From: Hofstenia miamia
Taxonomy: Eukaryota; Xenacoelomorpha; Acoela; Hofsteniidae
Length of the DNA stretch: 21,735 bases
Assembly: GCA_900660155.1 (NCBI GenBank)
Contig: CABFPE010000282.1
Span: 608,891-630,625 of the forward strand
Direction: 5' to 3'
The notes beneath the pieces are model-generated. The model ran no database searches, was not told the DNA's origin, and saw nothing but the letters and a program-made list of their open reading frames with translations. Made by a program: the position numbers and the translations under genes. Shown here piece after piece: positions 6,408 to 15,760 of the stretch; positions within the stretch are counted from its first letter, which is position 1; every line of letters begins with the position of its first letter.

Positions 6408-7325
6408 TCAAGCGTCATCGGATATTTGGAGGAGTCGATACTAGTCGAAAGGGCAATTGCAGGAGGAAGCGAATCACAACCCCCAGAGACGATGCTTTCA
6501 TTTTGAGATCAAGCAAAAAAGACCCCTGCAAGACATCGGATGAGCTGGAATGTGAACTGCAACAAGCTGGAGTTAAAATTGCTGACAGAACTGTGCGGAC
6601 TCGCCTTTTGCGGTCGATCGTCATGCATGTAGACCTCAAAAGAAGCAACTTTTGAAAAAAACATGAAGATGAAACGCTTGCAGTCGGCAAAGGACAACAG
6701 ATCAATGGGTGTCGCTTATTGGAAGAAGGTTAAAAAATATTCAAATACACCTGGCAATGAAATATAATTGATATTTAGGTGATGGCGACAGACGAGAGTA
6801 CCTTCTTTGTGCAGGGACGGAAGAGTCGCTATGTAAGACGGACACCCGGCGACCCCTTCGCAGTGAACACATCCAACAAGCTGTCAAACATCCTTACATG
6901 TTCTGGACGTTTATGAGCCATCAGAGACCTGGCAGGATATATCCTGTGGCAGGAATGATGAATTTAGAACAATACTGCCATGTGCTGGAAAAAGGGCCAA
7001 GCCTCAGTATAATGAGTGGTTTCCCGCTCTTAATGGAACATATTAACACCACCTGGCTCCCTGTCATAATTCCAAGAAGTCGCTCGCAAAGCTAAGAGAG
7101 CTGAATATTCCTGTCCTCCCATGGCCAGGCAACAGTCTCGATGTCAGCCCAAATAAAAATTTGTTCTCAATTGTGAAGCAAACATGACTGCACCACCAAA
7201 AATAAGTTGATTTCTGCAGTAATCGACATCTGGTTTTGAACTGAAAAATCAAAAAATGTTGCCAGGTCTTGATCGATTCAATGCCAAATCTAAAGAAGGA
7301 CATATTAAGTATTAGCATTGTATTT
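6408..7325 (+). pseudogene. Tc1-like transposase, carboxyl part (outer element, right part)
   Basis: From 6408 it reads the GGVDTSRKGN linker, ITTPRDDAFILRSS, CKTSDELECELQQAGVKI and LKRSNF, with a frameshift near 6610. A 50-bp intron (6729-6778) precedes VMATDEST (first Asp, 6791-6793). FFVQGRKSRYVRRTPGDPF, YMFWTFMSHQRPGRIYPVAG and PCHNSKKSLAKLRELNIPVL follow, then WPGNSLDVSPNKN. In Tc1 transposases this last block is PIEN, with the third catalytic acid; here the codon at 7155-7157 is AAA, giving Lys. A TGA follows at 7185, but DSMPNLKKDIL near 7280 shows the ancestral tail. Frames change at least three times. Inactive. Confidence 0.85.
6729..6778 (+). other. 50-bp spliceosomal intron in the transposase gene (outer element)
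   Basis: Starts GTTAAAAAATATTC and ends GATATTTAG, nearly identical to the intron at 6326-6375 and at the same codon position, just before the first catalytic Asp motif. Confidence 0.75.
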
Positions 7326-7400
7326 TGTAGAGTTTTTTTGGATGAAAATTAAAAAAACTGCTATTTTGAAAAATATTCCATTAATTCGGCCACTACTGTA

Positions 7401-7696
7401 TATGCTATCTCATCATGTACCCACGTTCACCGAGTAGTGGTTTTCCTATCAGAAGTAAAAGCTCAAAGAGAAAGCCACTCCTGTAAGCTATGTTTTAAGG
7501 TGCATGTGTAAAACTCTAGTTTGCAACACCTATTGAAAATATCACGGAATGGTTCAAATTAATGAAAGAATTTATACTCGAAGTCAAATTCAATCTTAAG
7601 CAATGTGTTTCAATTTGCACTTTTGGTAGACGCCCAAAATCAATTTATGAAATAAATACGTGAAAGCGGAAGAATCCACAAACGCCGTTCTATCTC
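7401..7696. other. Nothing recognised
   Basis: No coding frame, exon border or terminal repeat pair was found between the Tc1-like element and the piggyBac-like element. Confidence 0.4.
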
Positions 7697-7700
7697 TTAA

Positions 7701-7905
7701 CCCTCAAATGAAAATTAAGAAAATTCAAATAGCTACTTAAGCTGCCAGAATTTCTTTCAATATTCAAATTTTTAGTACATTTCTTAAAACAATATGCAAA
7801 ATTGTAATTTTCTTTGAGCTTGCCTAAATTCATTATATTTGTTAATTGGCAAGAAGTTAAATAATTAACTCTGGGGTCCAATGGACCCCAATTGTCATCT
7901 GAGGA
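7701..7905. mobile_element. piggyBac-like miniature element, 205 bp
   Basis: It is flanked by TTAA on both sides (7697-7700 and 7906-7909). The ends are inverted repeats: CCCTCAAATGAAAATT on the left and, read inward from the right, TCCTCAGATGACAATT (13 of 16 identical). A 19-base palindrome, TGGGGTCCA-A-TGGACCCCA (7872-7890), lies just inside the right end, like the subterminal inverted repeats of piggyBac elements. TTAA targets and CCY-type ends point to piggyBac. It has no coding capacity. Confidence 0.6.
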
Positions 7906-7909
7906 TTAA

Positions 7910-8372
7910 TTTTTTAAGCCATAGTGACTACGAATGCAAGAAAAATGCAGATGACAAATGTCGAAATTCGGAAAAGCACTACAGAAATTTTATTGAATTA
8001 GATATATTTTATTTAATTTTTTTATAGACTTAAGGATAAAGACTGTAAATGATTCCATACTCTATTGGATTTCGATCTATTTCAAGTTGTGTCATTCTCT
8101 GCCCGTTGTCCATACTCCCATAAAGGTTCGTGTCCATACGACAAGAAAATTACCCCCGCAGCAAAATTTAAAGATGAAAATCCATTTTAAATATACGTCG
8201 AATAGAATGAATAAATTCAAATGATTTTATCAGAAAATTGTTGTTTTATTGATTCGTAATTGATATTTTGTTATAATAATATGTTCTAAATTTAATTACA
8301 ATTTTTAATTCAAGTACTAATTCATTAGTGCAAATATGCCAGTTACAGTGAAGCCAATGGCTAGTGACTACA
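7910..8372. other. Nothing recognised
   Basis: AT-rich, with no exon-like frame that I can support. A minus-strand CGGNF-like stretch near 8130 recalls a later OSCP1 segment but does not hold up. Confidence 0.4.
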
Positions 8373-8380
8373 GCGGGGAC

Positions 8381-8721
8381 CAGTATTGGTCGATTAAATC
8401 ATGATTTAAATCAAAGCACATTTGTAGTTCAATTTAAATCAAGTATACTAAAAGAGATCAAAGTAGTGTACTCTAATTATTTTGAAGTCATTGCCCTGAT
8501 ATTGGAATGAATTGGCAACCTCTCAATTTATTGTTTTGCATGTTTTTTCTCTTCAGTCTATTTAAAATTGATTATTGTATTTCAAAAATAGTAGTATCAA
8601 AAGGATTTCAAATACTTACTAGCTTGGAAGATTGTCTGGCTAAAATTGAAATTTAGTGAAAAATCCGATTTAAATAAAAAATTCGATTTAAATAAAAAAA
8701 TCAGATCTTTTCCCAACATTG
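8381..8721. mobile_element. Non-autonomous hAT element, 341 bp, perfect target duplication
   Basis: The ends CAGTATTGG (8381) and CCAACATTG (to 8721) are inverted repeats (CARTRTTGG). They are flanked by a perfect 8-bp duplication, GCGGGGAC at 8373-8380 and 8722-8729. Subterminal blocks repeat GATTTAAAT: twice near the left end as CATGATTTAAATCA-type sequence, twice near the right end as CGATTTAAATAAAAAA. These are likely transposase-binding repeats. No protein is encoded. The intact duplication suggests this is one of the younger insertions here. Confidence 0.88.
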
Positions 8722-8729
8722 GCGGGGAC

Positions 8730-10033
8730 TAGCCTAAACATTATGCATTATTATCAGTAAGCAGATTTTATGCTAACTTTACTTAAACAATTCTACAGGC
8801 AAATTTTTGAATGTAGGCTAATTTCAAGGTTTTATTTATATTCGTGATGCTAAAATCGCAAACAAATAAAAAATGAAGTGTTCTGCAATGCAAATGCATA
8901 ATAATTGAACATCATCCAGCACTAAATTAGTTACCTGAGAAATGATTTTGCATTGTTTAAATTTATGAGATGGAAAATGAATCTATTGAAATTTAAATTT
9001 ATTCTTGCTTCTGATTGACAAGTCGCTTATGTTTCCCCTTCATCTAACTCAATATCTCTAATTTAACGTCTCTTGAAACAATTGATAGTTCAATATTGCT
9101 ATTAAGCATAAATTTAGGGCTGATCGAAAGGCATATGTTACAATCTTAACAACAATGATTGAGTTCTTTAATAAAAAGTTAGCATTATAAAATAATAATG
9201 AAAAATACTGCCGCAAGGAAAGAAAAACAACTTCTTTTGTGCGGGTAAAAGATAATGGATGAAAGCTGCAATTTCAAGAAATTTTTTATTGGTAACCGCT
9301 CTTATAATATCCGTAATCAAAAACATTGGGATATTGCAAAGGGTTCTTCTAAATTCGATAATTAATACGTTTCGTGTTTTGAATAATCTTAATACGCCTC
9401 TAATAATTATACATACAAATGTACAAAATGTAAATAAAGCGGGGATATTTTTATAGAATAGCGTTTTGCCAAAGTAGTCCTTTTTCTCTGTAAATCAAAA
9501 TGTGACTTTAAAATCAGCTTGTAAATCCACTTTAACCAATGATAACAAAGCAAAACCATTATAAATGCGCAAAACTCAGGCTCCAGCATCTTCACATAAC
9601 TAACTATGAAAAAATACTACACTTATTCGTAAATACTGCAATAGCTGCCAAACAAATTTCTTAACAGGTATTACGATTTACATCATACAGAAATACGTTA
9701 GAAAAATCAGTTTCTGTGAATTGATTTCTTAACAAGAACATTACAATGAATTCGCAAGAAATTAGTTTAAAAAATTGTTTTGTAAAAAAGAAAAATAATG
9801 ACTCATGCAAAATATAATGATTAGCAAAGGGAAAATAAAAAAGCAGTGAGTGAAATAAAAACCAAAAAACTATTTCAAACTGCCAAACAAATTTTATTAG
9901 TGACAATTTGGAATAAGAATAAATTTTAAGTGCAAAGCAATCAAAAGGACATTTTCTTTAAATAAATAAATTGTGAATTATGCAGTTGAAGAATCATTGG
10001 AAATTCAAATAATTGAGAAAACTTATGTAATAC
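8730..10033. other. AT-rich stretch, presumed intron or flank of the OSCP1-like gene
   Basis: No exon encoding the later part of OSCP1 and no terminal-repeat pair were found on either strand. If the gene is intact, this is the start of the intron after the last visible exon, whose donor is at 10033. Confidence 0.4.
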
Positions 10034-10218
10034 CTGATAAAGCCAGGGGGTGTTGCTTTGTATGGCAAAGTCAAATCTCGCGGTATATGAAAACGTCCGT
10101 CACTATCCTGAATCTTATCTTTCAGAAATAAAGATACTCTGATATGTAGGTCTTGAAAAAACTGTAGCATCATGTGTCGAATATCTGAATATTCCCAGGC
10201 CTTTAAATTACCATACAG
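10034..10218 (-). CDS. OSCP1: OSCP1-like protein, third visible exon
   Basis: This minus-strand exon runs from an acceptor (ACCTAATTTAG, just above 10218) to a donor (CAG|GTATTACAT, GT at 10033). It reads LYGNLKAWEYSDIRHMM, then LQFFQDLHIRVSLFLKDKIQ, then SDGRFHIPRDL and TPPGFI. The FFQDLHIRVS.FLKDK.Q...GRF..P block is the hallmark of OSCP1 (organic solute carrier partner 1, also NOR1), recognised from memory of the vertebrate protein. OSCP1 is a conserved animal protein without a known enzymatic motif, linked to cilia and to transport in mammalian work. It begins in phase 0 after the exon at 10526 and ends with two bases of a split codon. The following exons are not visible. Confidence 0.88.
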
Positions 10219-10525
10219 CTAAATTAGGTAAATTTGAGTGACTATTTGAGGAGGGATTAAAAATAATCTAAAGTTAATACTGCATTGATCTAATCTTAAA
10301 GAGGAATCTTTTAACACTAGAAGTACCATTACTCCTTGAGATTCATTTCAATTAAAAAAATATGTAAAAGAATGAAAAAAAAACTTTACTTATGAAAATT
10401 CAAATAGATTCATCGATATTTTTGGAGGTGTATTTACCTGCTGTTTTTCTTAATAAATGCATACACAAGTAAACAAAATTTTAGTTTGAGTCAATTTTGA
10501 CTTCTAGTGTTAACGAGTGACTTAC
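10219..10525 (-). other. Intron between OSCP1-like exons, 307 bp
   Basis: It begins GTAAGTCACTCG on the minus strand and ends TTTACCTAATTTAG. AT-rich, with no repeat or coding segment recognised inside. Confidence 0.75.
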
Positions 10526-10687
10526 CGAATTTATAATTTCATAAACAGTGTCTAGAACTTTCTGACTTTCAGATGGAAGAATTTTTCGAAGTTCATCCAA
10601 GTGATTGTATGTGAACAATAATATATCTTGAGGTTCAGAACAATGAACAAGCTGGTACTTGATGGCCATAGTCATTAGATCGTAGAG
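10526..10687 (-). CDS. OSCP1: OSCP1-like protein, second visible exon
   Basis: A 162-base minus-strand exon of exactly 54 codons, phase 0 at both ends. The acceptor is GGATTTCGTTTAG (above 10687) and the donor is TCG|GTAAGT (below 10526). It reads LYDLMTMAIKYQLVHC, then PQDILLFTYNHLDELRK, and ends YEIINS. This corresponds closely to LYDLMTMAFKYQ...P.D.LL.TFNHLD of vertebrate OSCP1. No stop or frameshift interrupts it, and the splice sites are canonical, which argues for a functional gene. It joins ...NPASMDK of the upstream exon across a 5.1-kb intron, matching the family continuity ASMDKLYDLMTM. Confidence 0.9.
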
Positions 10688-11289
10688 CTAAACGAAATCC
10701 AAGCAATGATTAAATCGAAAATTAATTTGTCACAAAAGAACATAAAATTGACTTATAGGCTATCTTTAAAAGTATGCTAAATATGTCAAATATAATTTGA
10801 TTGATTGATTGGTGATTAATAAGAGGACGAATCATGCCTTGATCTTCACTAATTCATAAAATTAAAAAAGGTATACAGGCAAAACAAATATTTCGCATTC
10901 ACTTTCAAACCATTTTCTCAAATTCACACAAAGAAATTAATCTAAAAAATTTTGACTCTAATTTTTGCCAACGCGTTCTGTTCAAACTAATAGCCATAAT
11001 TTTTGCTTTGAACGATTTAAGTCAAAAAGCGGCCTTTGACATTTTGTGACACTGCATTAAGCACTATTTTAATTGCGCATCGATGACGCAATTATATCTC
11101 ATCTTTGTTAAATAATGAATTCGTCTTCTTATTAAATGATAAAGGAATATTCTTTCAATCAGAGTCGTTTTGTTACCAAAGTCGAGATTTGAATAATTAA
11201 GCAATCCACGTGTTCTCAACATTCAATATTAATTGAATTAAAAACTAACCATAGACGGTTACTTACAACAACATTTTAGAAGGATTTCA

Positions 11290-11413
11290 CCCCCCCCCCC
11301 NNNNNNNNNNNNNNNNNNNNNNNNNNNNNNNNNNNNNNNNNNNNNNNNNNNNNNNNNNNNNNNNNNNNNNNNNNNNNNNNNNNNNNNNNNNNNNNNNNNN
11401 CCCCCCCCCCCCC
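11290..11413. repeat. Poly-C tract containing a 100-N assembly gap
   Basis: Eleven C (11290-11300), exactly 100 N (11301-11400), then thirteen C (11401-11413). The round number marks a placeholder. The missing sequence is probably a long C/G-rich simple repeat of unknown true length. Confidence 0.85.
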
Positions 11414-11752
11414 ATCTATTTGGCATAATTTATTCATTTTCTTTACGGATGTATCAAGTACAATACAGTATTTTGATGGAATATAAAAATTCTGAAAAAG
11501 GAAAAGATCTGCAAGTGGATCTGATTTAAAGCTTTGAAATACTTGGGAAATGACATTAACTTTCTCATACTGCATACGACATATTAACTTAGGAATTTTT
11601 TTCAAAAAATTCTATTGAATATTAACATATTTTGATATATGACCTGCAAATTTAATTCCTGGGTAGCATATTTTGGGCTTAAGAGCAATTATCTGTTAGA
11701 TATGCACAACAAACTTTAACAATTATAAAATCAAATATGCAAGTGGGTCCAA

Positions 11753-12149
11753 CCAAGGCCTACTTCAATCACGGCCTGGCGATTTACAGTACAAAAAACG
11801 AAAAGTAGCAATAAATACTCTTGCAAGTAAGTAATTGGTGTAAAATGTTGTCCAAATATGCAATACAAAGAATATCAAAAATTCCTTTCAAATTTGTAGA
11901 ATTTCAACCTTTGTATTTGCTTGGCGACAAAAAAAAGGGTTCATCAAACAATTAAAGATTTTCACAGGCAACGAAGTAAGTTAAATTTCTAGAAATATTT
12001 CATCTCAACGTAGAAAGGTTTGTTCCACACTTTTGCTTGTGTAGATCCATATTCGCTAATTTTTTTGACGTCAAAGCGAAGTGGGCTTGCGGCCTTATTT
12101 TTGTTAATTTTACTGCAAATCACCAGGACGTGATTACAGTAGGCCTTGG
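11753..12149. mobile_element. Miniature inverted-repeat element, 397 bp, unclassified
   Basis: The left end is CCAAGGCCTACTTCAATCAC and continues to GATTTACAGTA. The right end read inward is CCAAGGCCTACTGTAATCAC and continues to GATTTGCAGTA. The two agree at 34 of 40 positions. Both sides carry TCCAA (11748-11752 and 12150-12154), a 5-bp candidate target duplication. The superfamily is not recognised from these ends. It has no coding capacity. It lies within the large OSCP1-like intron. Confidence 0.7.
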
Positions 12150-13659
12150 TCCAATTCAATTTCCATATGAGAATAAGACCGAGTTTAATGAACTTATAGT
12201 TAAGTAAAACAAAAAAACCATGAAAAAAACGTATGCAACCCAACTATACAAATCAATTACATGCATATTTGATTTGAGGCAGGCGGGCGCGTAGGATTTT
12301 TAAAAAAGAGGGCACCTGGCAAATTTCTGTCTAAAAATTGAAAAATATGCTGATTATTTAAACAAAAAATAATCAAAGAGAAAACTTTAACCTTCTATAT
12401 GCTCTTCTAAATTGAATGATGTGTTCTAACCGCAACTTAATGTGAAATATTAAAAAGAAATAGCATCTCATTCACACTGGTTCTTATGCATATATTTACA
12501 AGTTATGAGAGGTAAGAATGTCCACTACCATTCAAAAGTATATCCCATTTTTCAGATAATAAATAAACAATAAAATCAAAAAACAAAAAATTTGCTATAA
12601 ATTTGTCAGAAAGTGTCAAAATTGCTATAACATTTTCTAATTTTCTTCAAGCTATTAGCTGTTTCTATGTTGCACATGCGATAAATAAGTACACATGCGG
12701 AAAATATTGACTAATATTTGTAACAGATGAAATAAGGCCTTCGGTTCAAAGGTATTAGAATCAGGGCAGTTTTTTTGAAAAGCACACTAAGAACCGGGTT
12801 TTTGGATGAGAAACTATTTCTATGTATATATAGTAGGGATGTGACTTACAACAATTTTTTACCTGGTTCCGTCTTGTCGTGTCCTGATTAATAGAAATTC
12901 AACAACTTAACCTATGCAATTGTTCCATAAGGAATAAAATCTAAGCTAGTGTTACATAAAGACCATACTGGTGCATGATTATATTGAAATTTAATATGTA
13001 AGCAAAAGATCAATGTAAGCATAACATCTACAATGTAAAATAAATTCGCCTGCCTCACTTTTAACAGATCTATTGTCAGTATGCATAATTATAATAGAGA
13101 AGAAGAAATAATCTCCAGATTAATTTCGGTAAAATGTGGTGCCTTATCATATAGAACGATGTATCAAATCTCCTTTAAGCAAAACAAATTGTAATTACGT
13201 GTAATTAATTTAAACGGTTAAAGTTTTTGACCGTGAATTGTCCTGTTTTAGACCTGTCCTGATATCCTCTCCTGTCTCAATACTAATATATATAGTAATT
13301 TCCAAGAATCGTGACCAATTTTTATCTCAGATTTACAACATGCCTTATTATTTATTTTTATTATAACAACAGCTAAAGGTAACTTGGTGACATTTCCTTC
13401 AGTTGAATTGGTTTTGACGGAAATCGCAAATTCTGTTTAGTTTTGCTACTAAGTTATACATGGTAATTAAAAAAAAATGATCCAATTTCATGATACATTA
13501 ATTCATATCCTAAGTATTCTCATGAAACGAATCATGACCATTTGGAAAAGGAGCTTCTAAAATGTAAATGAATGGCATGGGAGAGCTCTACTCACTTCAT
13601 TTCATTATAAACGTTCAGTGTATATAGATCGCAGTTTCAGTTATTTGTTAACCCTTGTA

Positions 13660-13936
13660 ATGGCGAGTCCGCAGCAGAAAGCGTTATGTGTTCTTGAGCT
13701 TGAGAAAACGAAATCAATTGTCACAGTCCAACGTGCTTTTCCATTGCAATTTCACATTAATGCTACTTCTCCCAAAAACATTCGACGCTGGTTTCAACAA
13801 TTTCAAGAAAGAGGGTTTCTGTGTAAAAAAAAGTCCTGGACGACCACGTGTTTCAGAAGAACACGTGACGAGAATCCGTTATACGTTTGAGAGGAGTTCG
13901 CGGAAATCCACACAGCCCTTATTACTTTATTGTTGA
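13660..13936 (+). pseudogene. DUF4817-type transposase, amino-terminal relic
   Basis: ATG 13660-13662 opens MASPQQKALCVLELEKTKSI, then VTVQRAFPLQFHINATSPKN and IRRWFQQFQERGFLCKKK. At an eight-A run (near 13830) the frame shifts, and the next frame reads SPGRPRVSEEHVTRIRYTFE and RSSRKSTQP. This is the HTH_DUF4817-like start of a Tc1/mariner-related transposase family common in invertebrates, where the VQR.F and GRPR blocks are typical. The DDE catalytic part is missing: the sequence turns to stops after about 13936. It lies on the plus strand, opposite to the OSCP1-like gene, inside its intron. Confidence 0.8.
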
Positions 13937-14412
13937 ATGAAATCAGGTCATTCTTTTTGAATTGTCCTGTATATTGGATACATTTATTAGGCTGTTTATC
14001 TTATAATAGCTTGTTATTACAGCAGAAAGAACTGTAATATTGGTATTAATACACTAACAAATTTTTAGATTAGGAATAATTGTTAGTAATATTGAAGCAG
14101 TACTGGTCAATTGATTTGTACAGAAGCTTTGATACATGATACTGTTAATAGCAATTTTTCTCTGCAGCTTTAAAAACATCTCTACTTTAATTAAGGTCAT
14201 TTTCTCTAGCTTTGCAATATACTAATTGGAAATTAAGCCTTCAATAATATTTTACAAAATTGACTGTAAATGTCAAATTAGATTTTATGCGGCGTTCACA
14301 TTAACATAAAAAATATTGAAAATGCATAGAAAAAAGGCTTTTAAAGAAATTAAAAAACATTGAAAAATGGAACATTGGCACCAGGCTACTTCATACCAAA
14401 AGCGAGACTTAC

Positions 14413-14556
14413 CTAAAGAGTAAAGATGCACATATTTTGCACATAATGAATTGCCTAATACATCAAAGAATATTTGATCCATGTGAAATATGACATCATT
14501 TAAACAAGAATATTGTTTGGTAAGATTGTCATTCAATTTAGTGCGCAACTGTGATT
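14413..14556 (-). CDS. Exon-like open stretch of unknown origin
   Basis: On the minus strand, an acceptor-like ...CCTGCGATTCAG (above 14556) and a perfect donor G|GTAAGT (below 14413) enclose 144 bases with one open frame of 47 codons. It reads SQLRTKLNDNLTKQYSCLND, then VIFHMDQIFFDVLGNSLCAK, then YVHLYSL. I do not recognise the family. Its phase (one base carried in, one carried out) does not fit between the OSCP1-like exons on either side, which meet in phase 0. It is thus not a simple cassette exon. It could be an exon of a nested gene or a chance open stretch. Confidence 0.35.
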
Positions 14557-14679
14557 CTGAATCGCAGGGATTATGTCGGTGATGCAAATGTATTAGCCTA
14601 TTATTTTAGTAACCTAAAAATAAACGAATACATATATATATTTTTATTTTCTTGCTTTCGGTACAAAAATTGTTAAAAA

Positions 14680-14724
14680 CTCGCTCTGTGTACACCTTAT
14701 ATTTATACCTCGCTCTGGGTACAC
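14680..14724. repeat. Two direct copies of CTCGCTCTGKGTACAC
   Basis: The 16-mer occurs at 14680-14695 and 14709-14724, one mismatch apart and offset by 29 bases. Origin unknown; possibly a subterminal repeat of a lost element. Confidence 0.6.
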
Positions 14725-15323
14725 TTTTTCAAAAAATGAATTTTTTTCATTTATTTCTCGCTTGTGTGCTATTTTATAATAATTATGTATAGAAACGTTA
14801 TTTGCACGCTATTATCCTAAACGGTCTTTAATCCGGTAATCTCAGTAGTTTGCGAATATTTACATAATTAAGTTTATATTATGTAGTAATAATAACGAAA
14901 TTATTTAATCTGAAAACAATTATTTGCTCATATTTTTTATTCCTTGCCATCTACGATCTCTCATTGAAATCTAAAATTTTGGTAAAACCTTAGTAAATAT
15001 TAAGTTATCTGATAGTATTGATAATTTATATTTTGCGATTTAGCGAAACTTTTTGCTTAAGTAAGCTGGATTGATCATATTCACAAGCAATCTGTCTAAT
15101 CCGGACTTCCAAAAACTTTTATAGTAGCTGCAATCATTACTAACTTTTAATAATTTTTTAATGTAGTAATTAATATCAGAAATAACAATTGCTTAGCAAG
15201 AATATTTAGCTTTATTGTATTAGTTGCGGTTAATCCGCCATTCTTTGCCTATTGCGGAAATAAAATATTTTTAAGCAACATAAAATACGTTCAGCTTTAC
15301 TGTTTCCAAAATATTGAAATACA

Positions 15324-15340
15324 ATATATATATATATATA
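15324..15340. repeat. AT dinucleotide microsatellite
   Basis: Uninterrupted (AT)n of about 17 bases. Confidence 0.9.
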
Positions 15341-15667
15341 CTATATCGCCATATACCAGCTGTATTGAAAATATAATAATCACGCCCAGAGTGATGGCAA
15401 TTGATGTACAGATCACTATTTGAAACACTCTTTTAGAACAAAGATAAATTTTATTGAAAATGACAGCTCTATAATTAAAATGTAGTGAATAATTCAGCCG
15501 GAAGTTGGCAAAACTTTGAGTGTATTACACAAACATAGTTAGAGGTGTAAGAAATATAGCCATTCACAAGCATGCATTATCATGCAGTAATTTTTTCTGC
15601 AGAATTCCAGTCATTTTGTTCATGTACGCCTTGATATATCGCTATGAGCATAGCGACATAGTATAAC

Positions 15668-15693
15668 TATATATATATATATATATATATATA
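15668..15693. repeat. TA dinucleotide microsatellite
   Basis: Uninterrupted (TA)n of about 26 bases, 70 bp from an OSCP1-like splice donor, within the intron. Confidence 0.9.
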
Positions 15694-15760
15694 GCATCTG
15701 GCTAAAAATAAATTTCATAAAACTTATTTTTTTGTTATATCCATGTGCAAACATTGTTAC

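Larger units (their letters stand above)
5269..7398 (+). mobile_element. Tc1-like transposon in two parts (5269-5611 and 6408-7398), interrupted
   Basis: The left end CAGTAGTGGCTGAATTAAT begins at 5269 after TA, and the right end ...GGCCACTACTG closes at 7398 before TA. The left piece stops at CCATATCCAAG (5611). The right piece starts at TCAAGCG (6408), only four bases further on in the family sequence, judging from the other copy. Together they make about 1334 bp, a normal Tc1-like length. The 796 bases between hold a 59-bp unrelated piece and the left half of a second copy. A simple insertion should show a TA duplication; none is seen, and an N sits at 6407. Confidence 0.75.
10688..15760 (-). 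other. Large OSCP1-like intron (5.1 kb) filled with mobile elements
   Basis: The minus-strand intron starts GTAACAATG (15760) and ends GGATTTCGTTTAG (10688). Inside are a poly-C assembly gap (11290-11413), a 397-bp miniature element (11753-12149), a plus-strand DUF4817-type transposase relic (13660-13936) and an exon-like minus-strand stretch (14413-14556). A 29-bp-spaced repeat (14680-14724) and two AT microsatellites follow. In the remaining intervals (10688-11289, 12155-13659, 13937-14412, 14725-15760) I see nothing else that I can support. Confidence 0.75.

Noticed and set aside
8100..8175. Minus-strand CGGNF-like stretch resembling the HGGNY block of OSCP1
   Set aside because: The match is limited to a few residues, needs frameshifts, and lacks convincing splice borders.
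9259..9906. Several short open frames on both strands
   Set aside because: Compositionally typical of AT-rich non-coding DNA; no domain or exon border.
11414..11605. Minus-strand open frame ending in poly-Gly beside the gap
   Set aside because: The Gly run is the poly-C tract and Ns translated; the rest matches no family and no splice borders fit the host gene.
12270..12330. GC-rich GCGGGCGCG and GGGCACCTGG words as a possible transposon end
   Set aside because: No inverted partner or duplication could be shown.
12832..12842. TAGTAGGGATGTG, like Charlie/Blackjack hAT ends
   Set aside because: No complementary CACATCCC end was found, so it stays a chance word.
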